The notes: generated from the sequence alone by a model not told the origin. A DNA stretch of 64,000 nucleotides from an uncultured Lachnospiraceae bacterium (GCA_910577115.1 CAJTMC010000015.1:1-64000), one strand, 5' to 3'; numbered from the stretch's first letter, positions 34,140-43,620 are shown. Numbers and translations: made by a program.

Positions 34140-35081
34140 GTGAACATGCTTGTCAAAACTTTCGTTTGGTTATTCTTAATCATAGCTGTCCTAAGCCACC
34201 CCGACGCCACCTTTAAATATGCCTATGAAGGCTTATATCAATGGGCAGCTAAAATGGTGCCCACGCTTTTTCCGTTTATGATGATCAGCTCCATTATGAT
34301 ATATAGCGGCGCAGATTTAGAGCTTGGCCGCATGCTCTCTCTTCCCTTAAAGCGCGTATATCAATACAGTACCTACGGACTGTACGCAATTTTTATGGGA
34401 TTTTTCTGCGGATTTCCAATGGGAGCCAAGGTAGTCAGTGAGCTTTGCGAAAATAACAAGCTTTCAAAGGAGGAGGCAGTCTCTTTGCTTGGCTTTTGCA
34501 ACAATATCGGCCCCGCATACTTTTTGGGAATTATCATTCCGATCCTCCATGCCTGCGGATATCAGAACACACTGCCTTTTTTATTCGGAATGTATGGCAT
34601 TCCTGCCATATACGGTATCTTTTTAAGTCATCGTTTTGCCAAAAAACAATCCGCCAAAGTCCTGCCTGATAAAACGCAGACAGATAATACACGTGAACGG
34701 CTCTCTCTGACAAGCTGCCTCAAAAAGGCGTGCGCGGAAAATACACAGTCGCTTATCATGCTTGGCGGATACATCACCTTTACAAACGCTTTCCGCATTT
34801 TTCTTGATTTTTTCCGGTTTTCGGACAATATCAAGCGTATCCTGTCCGGCTTTTTGGAAATTATGGGCGGTGTGCAGACTGTTTATACTTCGACACTCCT
34901 GCCGCCTCAGAAAATCCTGTGGATTATGACAGCGCTCTGCTTTAGCGGAATCTCCTGCCTGATACAGACCAGCAGCTTTTTGGAAAAAGTACATCTTCCG
35001 CTGATATCGTATGTGAAAAACAAAGTAGTCATTACGCTGATTTCCTTTGGGTATTATGCATTTATTTTATATATCCTTTAA
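34140..35081 (+). CDS. ylbJ: YlbJ-like sporulation membrane protein
   Basis: 313 residues with about eight membrane helices. The nucleoside-recognition/YlbJ hallmarks are present: KMVPTLFPFMM near the N-terminus, then GFFCGFPMGAKVVSEL and LLGFCNNIGPAYFLG. In Bacillus YlbJ is a sigma-E-controlled protein needed for spore cortex. Divergence from canonical YlbJ (about 400 residues) makes the precise role uncertain. It is convergent with, and overlaps by 4 bases, the amidase gene. Confidence 0.75.
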   Translation: MNMLVKTFVWLFLIIAVLSHPDATFKYAYEGLYQWAAKMVPTLFPFMMISSIMIYSGADLELGRMLSLPLKRVYQYSTYGLYAIFMGFFCGFPMGAKVVSELCENNKLSKEEAVSLLGFCNNIGPAYFLGIIIPILHACGYQNTLPFLFGMYGIPAIYGIFLSHRFAKKQSAKVLPDKTQTDNTRERLSLTSCLKKACAENTQSLIMLGGYITFTNAFRIFLDFFRFSDNIKRILSGFLEIMGGVQTVYTSTLLPPQKILWIMTALCFSGISCLIQTSSFLEKVHLPLISYVKNKVVITLISFGYYAFILYIL

Positions 35082-36118
35082 TCAAGCCGCAGCAGGTTTG
35101 AATTTGTCGCAATATCATATAAATTCATGACCTTGAATAAAAGACTGTCTTTTTTGCCGTACCCAATGTTGACTGTGACAGTCATCTTGTTTTGCCCCTT
35201 GTTCCATGCCTGCAAGGTTGACCATGTAAGTCCATTGTCCGTTGAAAACGCATAGTATTGCAACGGCGATTCATAATCAAGTGCGTTCAGCTCCACTGTT
35301 GCATAACGGCTGGTGCTGTTGTAATCCAGAAGCTTTGCCTCAAGATATAAAGGCGCTGTTGTGTCATTATAAACGCGCTCTTCCGGAACCGGAACGGCAA
35401 GCGGTGCATACGCACTGTAATCTGCTTCGCCGTCTTTCTTTACAAGTCCAAAATATCGCGCCACTGCCGTCGCGTCACGCACGCCAAGCTCTTTGAGCCT
35501 GCTTTGTGACTGTATATTTGCCACATCATTAATATGGTCAACATGGCAGTGCTCTACAATGATTGCCGGAATATCCCTTAATGCACAATGCTTGATAATT
35601 CCGTAATAATCCGTTCCTTTCGAGCCTATTCTTGTTTTGATGCCTCTGTTGAATAGTCCCATTTGCTCAAACTGCATCAAAAACTCGTTTCCGGCACTGT
35701 ATCCGCGGCTGTACAAGGTTCCCGTAGACGGTACCCATACCTCACTTCCGTAAAGGGCATGTGAAATTGACATATTAAAATGAAGCGAGAACAAAAAGTC
35801 TGCATTCACACTCTTTGCAAAGTCTGCCCGTTCATCCAAATCCATGTCAATATCTTCTGTATGCGTAAGATATACCGTCACATTGTTGTATTTTTCAAGC
35901 TCTTCCTTCATATACAACGCTACCTGCATTGTATAAACCTTTTCCGGTATCGGTAAATAGTCCGTACCTAAATTTTCACCGCCATGTCCAGGATCAATCA
36001 CAACCACCACAGGCTCCGCGGCATAAGCAGTCTCCCCCTGTTCCGGAAATGCGGCAAATGCAACAATCACCGCCACACTTAAAATCAATGCCAAAATTCT
36101 TTTTACTCCTCCGTACAT
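35078..36118 (-). CDS. N-acetylmuramoyl-L-alanine amidase (Amidase_3)
   Basis: 346 residues. An N-terminal signal peptide (RILALILSVAVIVAFAAFP) is followed by the zinc amidase core: VIDPGHGGEN, the SLHFN His and EHCHVDH. These correspond to the Zn ligands and catalytic Glu. A C-terminal region of about 100 residues has YYAFSTDNGLTWS and resembles an Ig-like or Bacterial-neuraminidase-type repeat. It should act outside the membrane on peptidoglycan stem peptides. Confidence 0.9.
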   Translation of the reverse strand: MYGGVKRILALILSVAVIVAFAAFPEQGETAYAAEPVVVVIDPGHGGENLGTDYLPIPEKVYTMQVALYMKEELEKYNNVTVYLTHTEDIDMDLDERADFAKSVNADFLFSLHFNMSISHALYGSEVWVPSTGTLYSRGYSAGNEFLMQFEQMGLFNRGIKTRIGSKGTDYYGIIKHCALRDIPAIIVEHCHVDHINDVANIQSQSRLKELGVRDATAVARYFGLVKKDGEADYSAYAPLAVPVPEERVYNDTTAPLYLEAKLLDYNSTSRYATVELNALDYESPLQYYAFSTDNGLTWSTLQAWNKGQNKMTVTVNIGYGKKDSLLFKVMNLYDIATNSNLLRLD

Positions 36119-36179
36119 AACAATCCTCCATTTTGCATAAAATTTACATATACTCCCTTTTCATTTCATAAGCAAAAGG

Positions 36180-36201
36180 AACCCACAGTTTCCTGTGGGT
36201 T
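36180..36201 (-). terminator. Terminator after the coiled-coil gene
   Basis: A 9-bp GC-rich stem (36180-36188 with 36193-36201) with a 4-base loop is followed on the minus strand by CCTTTTGC. It lies 24 bases past the stop of the gene at 36225. Confidence 0.7.
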
Positions 36202-36224
36202 GTCTTCAAACAAAACAATAACTG

Positions 36225-36821
36225 TCATAACACAGCCGGCCCTTGCACATCTTCTTCCGTTCCGGCCTCTTCCTCCATTACTTCCGGCGGAACAAGCGCC
36301 GCACGATTTGCAGTTACCACACTATCAATCTCCTGCAAGTCACTCACAAGCTTATTATAATCATTTGTGGCAAATTCAATGGACTTTTTAATAATATTTT
36401 CAAGGTTTGCAAGCATTCCGTCAGAGTACTGCATAATAGACGTTCTCATTCCGTTTGCTTCCATTGTCGCTCTGTCAAGAATATCCTGCGCCTGCTGTGA
36501 GGCAAGCTCCACAATTTCATTTGCCTGCGCATATGCCTGCTGCATAATCTGATGCTCACTAATCAGCTCTGTTGTCTGCACCGCCGCATTGTCAAGCAAT
36601 GCCTGCGCCTTTACTTTTGCGTCATTTAAGATTGCTTCCTTATTGGATATGATTTTCTGATAACGCTTTATTTCCTCTGGCGTCGTCATTCTCAGATCCC
36701 GAATCATCTCATCGATTTCGGTCTTATTCACAATAATCATATCCGTAGAAAATGGCTTAAACTTGCAATTCTCTATGTACAGTTCAAGATCATCAATAAT
36801 CTGCTCAATCCTGCTGGCCAT
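36225..36821 (-). CDS. Coiled-coil protein, DivIVA/ATPase-H-like
   Basis: 198 residues. After a short N-terminal region (IEQIIDDLELYIENCKF) the chain is almost entirely helical, with long Ala/Gln/Glu heptad stretches (KVKAQALLDNAA to TMEANGMRTSIMQYS) and an acidic C-terminus. Such proteins are often annotated as V-ATPase subunit H-like, but no ATPase genes adjoin it. A scaffolding role is more plausible. It is 34 bases downstream of coaD on the same strand. Confidence 0.7.
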   Translation of the reverse strand: MASRIEQIIDDLELYIENCKFKPFSTDMIIVNKTEIDEMIRDLRMTTPEEIKRYQKIISNKEAILNDAKVKAQALLDNAAVQTTELISEHQIMQQAYAQANEIVELASQQAQDILDRATMEANGMRTSIMQYSDGMLANLENIIKKSIEFATNDYNKLVSDLQEIDSVVTANRAALVPPEVMEEEAGTEEDVQGPAVL

Positions 36822-36855
36822 TTAACATTCCTCCATACTCCCATTGGGAATTCTA

Positions 36856-37341
36856 TTACTTATTTCTATATTTTTGATATACAAGCTCTTCCACAAAATC
36901 CGGCACACATGGCGAAATATCACCGTTAAATGCCGCAATCTCCTTTACGCCGGACGAGCTTAAATACGCATATTCAAGGCTTGTTGTCAGAAAAACCGTA
37001 TCGAGCATTCCCTTAGAAAGAAGTCTGTTCGTCTGTGCAATCTGTAATTCATACTCAAAATCGGTGATCGCACGAAGCCCCCTGACCGAAATATGAATAT
37101 TTTTCTGACGTGCATAGTCAACCAAAAGTCCGCTGAAGGAATCTACCTCTACATTTGGTAAGTCCTTTACTACCTCTTTTAATATACTAACACGTTCTTC
37201 AACAGAAAACAACGCATTCTTCGCCTTATTATCCAAAACACTTACAATCAGCCTGTCAAACATCTTGGACGCACGCCTGATTACATCAAAATGTCCAAGC
37301 GTCACCGGGTCAAAACTTCCGGGATAAATTGCTGCAGTCAT
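36856..37341 (-). CDS. coaD: Phosphopantetheine adenylyltransferase
   Basis: 161 residues. It has the nucleotidyltransferase motif YPGSFDPVTLGHFDVI at the start, DNKAKNALFS, VRGLRAITDFEYELQ and the C-terminal SSSGVKEIAAF. It catalyses the penultimate step of coenzyme A synthesis. The arrangement rsmD-coaD is the usual Firmicute pair. GGGGGATTTATATCA precedes the ATG. Confidence 0.97.
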   Translation of the reverse strand: MTAAIYPGSFDPVTLGHFDVIRRASKMFDRLIVSVLDNKAKNALFSVEERVSILKEVVKDLPNVEVDSFSGLLVDYARQKNIHISVRGLRAITDFEYELQIAQTNRLLSKGMLDTVFLTTSLEYAYLSSSGVKEIAAFNGDISPCVPDFVEELVYQKYRNK

Positions 37342-37377
37342 TGATATAAATCCCCCTGTTCTTATTCAGCCTGCATA

Positions 37378-37929
37378 TCAGGCATATTTTCTTATAAACA
37401 CATGTTTGTTTGTCTTGTAACGTTTCTCCTTCTCAACGGTAAATCCTAACTCCTGCACATACTCAAAACCGGTTTCTAAAGCTGCCTCCACAACAATCAG
37501 GGTATCCTCGGTGACAAAGTTTGCATCTCTTAAAAGCACAAGCACTCTTTTATCATACTCCTGATTATAAGGCGGGTCCAAAAAGATAACATCTGCCGCT
37601 TCCCTGATGCTGCCGCGTATTGCCGCAAATACATCTTGCTTTAAAACAACAGCCTTTTCCGTAAAATGAGTATGTTCGATATTATCCGTAATGCACGCAA
37701 TTGCCTTTTGGCTGCTCTCCACAAAATAAGCCTTTGCAGCCCCGCGGCTTAATGCCTCTATTCCAATACCGCCGCTTCCCGAGAAAAGGTCTACAAATAC
37801 TGCTCCCGGCAAATAGGGCATAAGCATGTTAAAAAGCGTTTCTTTTATTCGATCCGTAGTAGGACGTGTATCCATACCTTCCGGCGTTTTCAGCAAAAGG
37901 CGTCTTGCGCTTCCTGCAATCACTCTCAT
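37378..37929 (-). CDS. rsmD: 16S rRNA (guanine-966-N2)-methyltransferase RsmD
   Basis: 183 residues from the ATG at 37929, chosen because GGAGG precedes it by 7 bases. Motifs are MRVIAGSARRLLL, DLFSGSGGIGIEALSRGA (SAM binding) and FLDPPY (catalytic). It methylates G966 of 16S rRNA. It is upstream of coaD and downstream of parC on the same strand. Confidence 0.95.
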   Translation of the reverse strand: MRVIAGSARRLLLKTPEGMDTRPTTDRIKETLFNMLMPYLPGAVFVDLFSGSGGIGIEALSRGAAKAYFVESSQKAIACITDNIEHTHFTEKAVVLKQDVFAAIRGSIREAADVIFLDPPYNQEYDKRVLVLLRDANFVTEDTLIVVEAALETGFEYVQELGFTVEKEKRYKTNKHVFIRKYA

Positions 37930-37959
37930 AAAGTCTCCTCCATTCATGCCCATTCGGGC

Positions 37960-37989
37960 AAGGTATAATGTCTAGCGACATTATACCTT
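37960..37989. repeat. TATAATGTC palindrome at the parC end
   Basis: AAGGTATAATGTC and GACATTATACCTT (13 bp, perfect) flank a TAGC loop. The right arm lies inside the last codons of parC. The same core recurs at 42273-42290 and 42350-42371. There is no T run, so it is not an ordinary terminator. Confidence 0.7.
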
Positions 37990-40221
37990 AATTTTTGTTC
38001 CTTTACCATCTCTTTTGCCAAGTTTTAATTTATTTATACTAATTTTTTTATCATGGTACGTAAGTTCCTGTGTTTCACCTGATATGGGGCAGCAATAGAC
38101 CTGCTCAATATAGTCTTTGGCGCCAAGCTTCATTCCGCGTACGCCGACAGCCGTCTTTTTTAACTCTGAAATTTCATCTGTATCAATTCGCAAAAAATAT
38201 CCTTCTGCACTTTGAAAAATGACATGCTGATGCGCATTGACAATGGAAACGGTTATTACCTCGTCGCCTTCATTCAGCTTTGTTGATGCCACAGTACGCT
38301 TTGTAACATCAAACTCCCCGCCGCTTACAAGCTTGCACATTGCCTGTTTGGTCACAAACAAAAGCCGGTACAGGTTTAAATCCGACTGGCTTGCAACAAG
38401 CACCGCGGTTTCGCTTCCGGAGTTGTAATTGCTGATATTGTCAATAGGAAGCCCCTTATCGCGAAATTTTCCAAATGGAACGTCCGCTGCCTTTATTGTA
38501 TGCAGCTGACCAGTATTTGTAAAGACGCAAATTCTTCCGGTATTTTTGCACTTCACGATATGCTTCAATTCTGCATGTGCCGCTTCTTTGTTTCTCTCAT
38601 AAGTGGCAGTGTCAATCGTTTTACAGTATCCGAATTTGTCCATAAGGAAAACAATGTCCATTTCTTCCATTTTTTTCTCTTCATAGACTGCTTCCTGTGC
38701 ATTTTCAATGTGCGTTTTGCGCTTCTTTGCATACTCCTTTTTAATCGCGTCTAAATCCTGAATAATAACCTGAGCCATCGCGTCGCGCCGCTCTAAAATA
38801 TCCTCATACTTATAAATATTGGCATTGGTTTCGGCGTTTTCCTTCATCAGTGCTTCAATCTCCAAACCAATCAGCTTATACAGGCGCATATCCAAAATCG
38901 CGTTTGCCTGACGTTCTGTAAAATTCAACTGCTGCGCCATCACAGACGAGCTCTTTGACCGAAATTGGATACCGTCTGTGATGCCGTTTGTCAGACAGTT
39001 TTTCACCATGTTTCTGTCTTTGGAACCGCGCAAAATTTCAATAATCAAATCAATAATATTGCAGGCGCGGATTAATCCTTCCTGAATTTCGCGTTTCTCC
39101 AGTTCTTTATTTAAAAGTGTTGTGTATTTTCTCGTTGTAATCTCATATTGGAACGCCACATTTCTTGCGATAACGCTCTTAAGTCCCATTGTCTCCGGTC
39201 TGCCGTCCGCGATCGCAATCATATTGACGCCGAATGTATCCTCAAGACGTGTTTTTTTATACAACAGATTTTTAAAATTTTCGACATTTGTATCTTTTTT
39301 CAGCTCTATGACAATCCGTATGCCTTCTTTCGAAGACTGGTTTGAAATATCAATAATCTCAGGCGCTTTCTTCTGTTCATAGATCGTTGCCACGTCCTGT
39401 AAAAACTTGCCGATATTTGCACCAATCATGGTGTATGGAATTTCCGTAATAACTAGGTTTATTTTTCCGCCCTTTGTCTTTTCGATCTCAACAGTGCCCC
39501 TTAGTTTTATTTTCCCTACGCCTGTCTCATAAATTGACAACAGCTCGTCCTTGTTGCAGACAATGCCGCCTGTCGGAAAATCAGGCCCCTTGATATATTT
39601 CATCAGCTCACGTGTTGTAATGTTTTCATTCATCATATAGGCTTTAGTTGCATCAATCACTTCACTTAAGTTGTGCGGCGGAATGCTGGTAGCCATACCT
39701 ACGGCAATCCCCTCCGAACCGTTTACCAAAAGGTTAGGAAAGCGGCAGGGCAGAACGGTCGGCTCTTTTTCCGTCTCATCAAAATTCGGGATAAAATCAA
39801 CCACATCTTTATCCAAATCGGCAAGAATTGCTTCCTGCGAAATTTTCTGCAGCCTTGCCTCTGTATAACGCATTGCTGCAGCGCCGTCGCCCTCAATATT
39901 TCCGAAATTTCCATGTCCGTCTATCAGCGGAATCCCTTTTTTAAAGTCCTGCGTAAGCACGACAAGCGCCTCGTAGATCGAGCTGTCTCCATGCGGATGA
40001 TATTTACCCATTGTATCGCCTACAATACGCGCACTCTTTCTGTATGGCTTGTCATAACGTATTCCAAGCTCATGCATATCATACAGTGTGCGCCTCTGCA
40101 CAGGTTTTAACCCGTCGCGCACGTCAGGCAGCGCTCTCGCTATAATGACACTCATTGCATAATTGATAAACGATTTCTGCATGGTATCGGAATATTCCGT
40201 TTTTATAATTCTTTCTTCCAT
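37981..40221 (-). CDS. parC: DNA topoisomerase IV subunit A
   Basis: 746 residues. It shows the type IIA breakage-reunion domain with PDVRDGLKPVQRR, the quinolone region (HPHGDSSIYEALV, Ser80) and active-site Tyr119 (RYTEARL). The C-terminal beta-pinwheel lacks the QRRGGKG GyrA box and is short, favouring ParC over GyrA. It follows parE on the same strand, 26 bases apart. The pair decatenates daughter chromosomes. Confidence 0.9.
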   Translation of the reverse strand: MEERIIKTEYSDTMQKSFINYAMSVIIARALPDVRDGLKPVQRRTLYDMHELGIRYDKPYRKSARIVGDTMGKYHPHGDSSIYEALVVLTQDFKKGIPLIDGHGNFGNIEGDGAAAMRYTEARLQKISQEAILADLDKDVVDFIPNFDETEKEPTVLPCRFPNLLVNGSEGIAVGMATSIPPHNLSEVIDATKAYMMNENITTRELMKYIKGPDFPTGGIVCNKDELLSIYETGVGKIKLRGTVEIEKTKGGKINLVITEIPYTMIGANIGKFLQDVATIYEQKKAPEIIDISNQSSKEGIRIVIELKKDTNVENFKNLLYKKTRLEDTFGVNMIAIADGRPETMGLKSVIARNVAFQYEITTRKYTTLLNKELEKREIQEGLIRACNIIDLIIEILRGSKDRNMVKNCLTNGITDGIQFRSKSSSVMAQQLNFTERQANAILDMRLYKLIGLEIEALMKENAETNANIYKYEDILERRDAMAQVIIQDLDAIKKEYAKKRKTHIENAQEAVYEEKKMEEMDIVFLMDKFGYCKTIDTATYERNKEAAHAELKHIVKCKNTGRICVFTNTGQLHTIKAADVPFGKFRDKGLPIDNISNYNSGSETAVLVASQSDLNLYRLLFVTKQAMCKLVSGGEFDVTKRTVASTKLNEGDEVITVSIVNAHQHVIFQSAEGYFLRIDTDEISELKKTAVGVRGMKLGAKDYIEQVYCCPISGETQELTYHDKKISINKLKLGKRDGKGTKIKV

Positions 40222-40247
40222 TCCAACAACAACTACCTTTCCATATT

Positions 40248-42191
40248 TTATACATCAAGCTCTGCATCCGTCGCATGTTCATAAATAAAGTTTTTTCGCG
40301 GCAGTACATCAGTTCCCATCAGCATTTCCGTCACCTCTGACGCCATTCGTGCATCTTCAATCTCAATCTGTTTTAAAATCCTCGTTTCGGGATTGAGCGT
40401 GGTATCCCACAACTGATCCGCGTCCATTTCTCCAAGTCCTTTATAACGCTGTAAGGTAAACGAGCCCTTGTGTTTTTTGCGGTATTTTTCAAGCGCCTTA
40501 TCGTCATAAAGATATTCTTCCTTTCCCTTTGCAGGCATCGCTTTATAGAGCGGCGGCATTGCAATATATACATGTCCCTCATAAATCAGCTCCGGCATAA
40601 AGCGGTAAAACAGCGTCAAAAGCAGGTTGCTGATATGCTCGCCGTCAACATCGGCATCAGCCATAATGACAATTTTATCATACCGAAGCTTTGAAATGTC
40701 AAAATCATTTCCATATCCTTCCGAAAAACCGCAGCCGAAAGCGTTTATCATTGTCTTAATCTCTGCATTTGCAAGCACCTTGTCAATGCTTGCCTTCTCT
40801 ACATTTAAAATCTTACCCCGTATCGGAAGAATTGCCTGATACATGCGGTTTCGCGCAGTCTTTGCGCTTCCTCCTGCTGAATCACCCTCAACAATAAAAA
40901 TTTCGCATTTACTGCTATCCTTCGACTCACAGTTTGCAAGCTTTCCGTTTGAGTCAAAGGAAAACTTCTGTTTCGTGAGCATATTTGTTTTGGCGCGTTC
41001 TTCCGATTTCCTGATTTTTGCAGCCTTTTCCGCACAGGAAATCACGCTTTTTAAAACCTCGACATTTCGGTCAAAGTATCTTGGAACTTCGTCTCCCGTC
41101 ACTTTGCTGACAGCCTTTGACGCATCCTGATTGTCCAGCTTTGTCTTTGTCTGCCCTTCAAAGCGCGGCTCGGGGTGCTTGATTGAGACGACTGCGGTCA
41201 TGCCGTTTCGGACATCTGCACCTGTAAAGTTGACGTCTTTTTCTTTTAAGATATTAAGATCTCTGGCGTAATTATTGATAATGGTCGTAAACATGGTTTT
41301 AAAGCCGGTCAGATGTGTTCCACCCTCTGCGTTGTAAATGTTGTTGCAGAAACCAAGCACATTTTCATGGAACTCATTGATGTATTGGAAAGCGCACTCT
41401 ACCGTAATTTCATCACTCATTCCCGTAAAATAAATGATGTCGTGAAGTGCCTCTTTGTTTTTATTCAAATCTTTCACATAACCGACGATGCCCTCCGGTT
41501 CTGTGTAAACAATTTTTTCGGGAGCGCTGCTTCGTTTGTCCTCAAAAATAATTGTCAGTTTCGGATTAAGGTATGCCGTCTCATGTAATCTGCTTTTTAC
41601 CTCGTCTGCTTTGAAACGCGTTTTGTCAAAAATCTGCGGGTCAGGTGTAAAGTTTATCGTTGTTCCGGTTTCCTTCGTCTTTCCGATTACGGGCAGGAGT
41701 CCGTCAACAAGCGCAACTACAGGATTTCCGTACTCGTATTTGTCCTGATGAATTAACCCGCCGCTCTTGACTGTTACAGTCAACTGTGTGGACAAGGCAT
41801 TCACAACGGAAGAACCTACACCATGCAGTCCGCCGCTTGTCTTATATGCGCTATTGTCAAATTTTCCGCCTGCGTGAAGCGTCGTGAATACAACACGCTC
41901 TGCGCTTACGCCTTTTTGGTGCATACCGACCGGAATGCCGCGTCCGTTATCCGAAACGGTAGCCGAACCGTCCGCCTCAAGCGTTACACGGATTTCGCTG
42001 CACTCCCCCGCAAGATGCTCGTCTACGGAATTGTCTACGATTTCATAGATCAAATGATTAAGACCCTTTGTGGATACGCTTCCAATATACATTCCGGGTC
42101 TTTTTCTTACAGCTTCAAGCCCCTCTAAAACAGTTATGCTTGACGCATCATATGTATGATTATTGTCTGTTTTTGCCATTTTAGCAACCAT
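40248..42191 (-). CDS. parE: DNA topoisomerase IV subunit B
   Basis: 647 residues. The GHKL ATPase motifs are DNSVDEHLAG, DNGRGIPVG and GGLHGVGSSVVNAL. The TOPRIM part has IVEGDSAGGSAK and DADVDGEHI. The C-terminal QRYKGLGEMDADQLW is typical. It lacks the gyrase-specific insertion, consistent with ParE. The ATG at 42191 follows AAAGGC too closely, so M5 is a possible start. Confidence 0.9.
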   Translation of the reverse strand: MVAKMAKTDNNHTYDASSITVLEGLEAVRKRPGMYIGSVSTKGLNHLIYEIVDNSVDEHLAGECSEIRVTLEADGSATVSDNGRGIPVGMHQKGVSAERVVFTTLHAGGKFDNSAYKTSGGLHGVGSSVVNALSTQLTVTVKSGGLIHQDKYEYGNPVVALVDGLLPVIGKTKETGTTINFTPDPQIFDKTRFKADEVKSRLHETAYLNPKLTIIFEDKRSSAPEKIVYTEPEGIVGYVKDLNKNKEALHDIIYFTGMSDEITVECAFQYINEFHENVLGFCNNIYNAEGGTHLTGFKTMFTTIINNYARDLNILKEKDVNFTGADVRNGMTAVVSIKHPEPRFEGQTKTKLDNQDASKAVSKVTGDEVPRYFDRNVEVLKSVISCAEKAAKIRKSEERAKTNMLTKQKFSFDSNGKLANCESKDSSKCEIFIVEGDSAGGSAKTARNRMYQAILPIRGKILNVEKASIDKVLANAEIKTMINAFGCGFSEGYGNDFDISKLRYDKIVIMADADVDGEHISNLLLTLFYRFMPELIYEGHVYIAMPPLYKAMPAKGKEEYLYDDKALEKYRKKHKGSFTLQRYKGLGEMDADQLWDTTLNPETRILKQIEIEDARMASEVTEMLMGTDVLPRKNFIYEHATDAELDV

Positions 42192-42272
42192 GCCTTTCTA
42201 AATTTCACTTTTCAATCATTAACTGATTGCAAGATACAATTACGATATATCTTATGCCATTTTAGGTAATCG

Positions 42273-42371
42273 TAATGTCTGACGACATTATGCTATGTCA
42301 TTTAGACATAGCACGCTTTGCGATGAACACTCGCTTCGCTCGGCGCCAGTATAATGTCTGACGACATTATA
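42273..42371. repeat. Two TATAATGTC palindromes flanking a third hairpin
   Basis: TAATGTC-TGAC-GACATTA lies at 42273-42290 and TATAATGTC-TGAC-GACATTATA at 42350-42371. Between them GCTATGTC-ATTTA-GACATAGC (42292-42312) forms an 8-bp stem that also ends in GTC/GAC. Together with the site at 37960-37989 they form a small family of similar intergenic palindromes. Confidence 0.7.
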
Positions 42372-42475
42372 CCAGTATCTCCCAAACATTGCAAATGTTT
42401 TTGCGATTTTTTTCGAATATACGTTTTTGTTAGTTTTACATAAAAAATTTCTATGCATTTTTTTGAATGCAACCG

Positions 42476-42503
42476 TTGCAAATGTTAAAAATTTGTATAC
42501 AAT
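42476..42503 (+). promoter_or_regulatory. Weak promoter candidate for pta
   Basis: TTGCAA (42476-42481) and TACAAT (42498-42503) are separated by 16 bases in an AT-rich context, about 100 bases before pta. Both hexamers are near but not at consensus. Confidence 0.4.
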
Positions 42504-42562
42504 AGTAGTTAAAGCAAAACAAAGCTGCCGTTTTGTTTCGTCAAAACCGCGAAATATAACGG

Positions 42563-42576
42563 TGTAAGCGCTTTCA
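42563..42576 (+). promoter_or_regulatory. Catabolite-response element (cre) before pta
   Basis: TGTAAGCGCTTTCA matches the CcpA cre consensus TGWAARCGYTWWCW at every position. It lies 30 bases before the pta start. In Bacillus, CcpA controls pta from an upstream cre. Here the site lies close to the start, downstream of the candidate promoter, so repression is as likely as activation. Confidence 0.75.
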
Positions 42577-42606
42577 AAAATTTAACGAAAAGGAAGGATA
42601 AAAACT

Positions 42607-43599
42607 ATGGCTATGTATGGATTTGGTCCGATGATCGACCAATTAAAGAAGAACCCCAAAACAATTGTATTTACGGAAGGATGTGACCCCCGTATTCTTG
42701 AGGCTGCATCACGTCTTCTTGCCAGCAGCTTCCTTACCCCGATCCTTGTAGGAAATGAGGAAGAAGTATTAAACGCCGCCGAAGATGCCGGTTACAATAT
42801 CAGGGGCGCCCAGATTATTGACAGCAACCATTATGACCGTTTTGATGAAATGGTAGATAAATTCTGTGAACTTAGGGCCGGAAAAAAAGAAGGCACTCCC
42901 GAAAAAGCAAGAGAGATTCTCACACAGCCAAATTACTTCGGAACAATGCTTGTAGCAATGGGCGTAGCGGATGCGCTTTTGGGCGGAGCTACATATTCTA
43001 CCTCTGACACTGTCCGTCCCGCTTTGCAATTAATCAAGACAAAGCCGAACAACAGTATCGTTTCTTCCTGCTTTATCCTTGTTCGTCCCGGTGCGACAGG
43101 TGAAAATGAAGTGCTTGCCATGAGCGACTGCGCAATTAATATCTCTCCTTCCGAGGACGAGCTTGTTGAAATCTGCGGCGAAACAATTGAGTGCGCTAAG
43201 ATTTTCGGCGTTGACCCGAAAGTTGCTTTCTTAAGCTACTCTACACTTGGTTCCGGAAAAGGCGATTCCGTTGAAAAGATGCGGAATGCCGCAGCCAAAG
43301 CGAAAGCAGAATTTCCCGATACGCCAATCGAGGGCGAATTGCAGTTCGACGCTGCCGTATCTCCTCGTGTGGCTCGTACAAAATGTCCCGACTCAAAAGT
43401 TGCCGGTCATGCCAACACCTTTATTTTCCCAGACATCAACTCAGGTAACATGGGTTATAAGATTGCTCAGAGAATGGGTAATTTTGAAGCATACGGTCCG
43501 ATTCTTCTTGGCTTGAATGCTCCGATTAATGACCTTTCCCGTGGCTGTAATGCGATTGAGGTTTATTCAATGGCTATTATTACGGCTGCTTTGGTGTAA
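42607..43599 (+). CDS. pta: Phosphate acetyltransferase
   Basis: 330 residues, the compact Pta form. The start is FGPMIDQLKKNPKTIVFTEGCDPR. The PTA family signatures GDSVEKMRNAAAKAK, DAAVSPRVARTKCPDSKVAG and PDINSGNMGYK follow. It interconverts acetyl-CoA and acetyl phosphate for acetate production. No ackA follows, which is unusual as pta-ackA are often adjacent. AAGGAAGG precedes the ATG, and a cre site lies just upstream. Confidence 0.96.
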   Translation: MAMYGFGPMIDQLKKNPKTIVFTEGCDPRILEAASRLLASSFLTPILVGNEEEVLNAAEDAGYNIRGAQIIDSNHYDRFDEMVDKFCELRAGKKEGTPEKAREILTQPNYFGTMLVAMGVADALLGGATYSTSDTVRPALQLIKTKPNNSIVSSCFILVRPGATGENEVLAMSDCAINISPSEDELVEICGETIECAKIFGVDPKVAFLSYSTLGSGKGDSVEKMRNAAAKAKAEFPDTPIEGELQFDAAVSPRVARTKCPDSKVAGHANTFIFPDINSGNMGYKIAQRMGNFEAYGPILLGLNAPINDLSRGCNAIEVYSMAIITAALV

Positions 43600-43620
43600 G
43601 CGCTTCGTAATATAAATAAG

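Larger units (their letters stand above)
42192..42606. other. Intergenic region between parE and pta
   Basis: About 415 bases without a gene. It holds two copies of a TATAATGTC palindrome with a third small hairpin between them (42292-42312), a weak promoter candidate at 42476-42503 and the catabolite-response element before pta. No other coding frame is convincing. Confidence 0.8.

Noticed and set aside
37960..37989. The parC-end palindrome as an ordinary terminator
   Set aside because: It has no T run on either strand and its core recurs upstream of parE, so a repeat element fits better.
43593..43605. A second GGTGTAAGCGCTT match at the pta stop, resembling the cre box
   Set aside because: It spans the last codons and stop of pta and lacks the TTCA half, so it is taken as coincidence.
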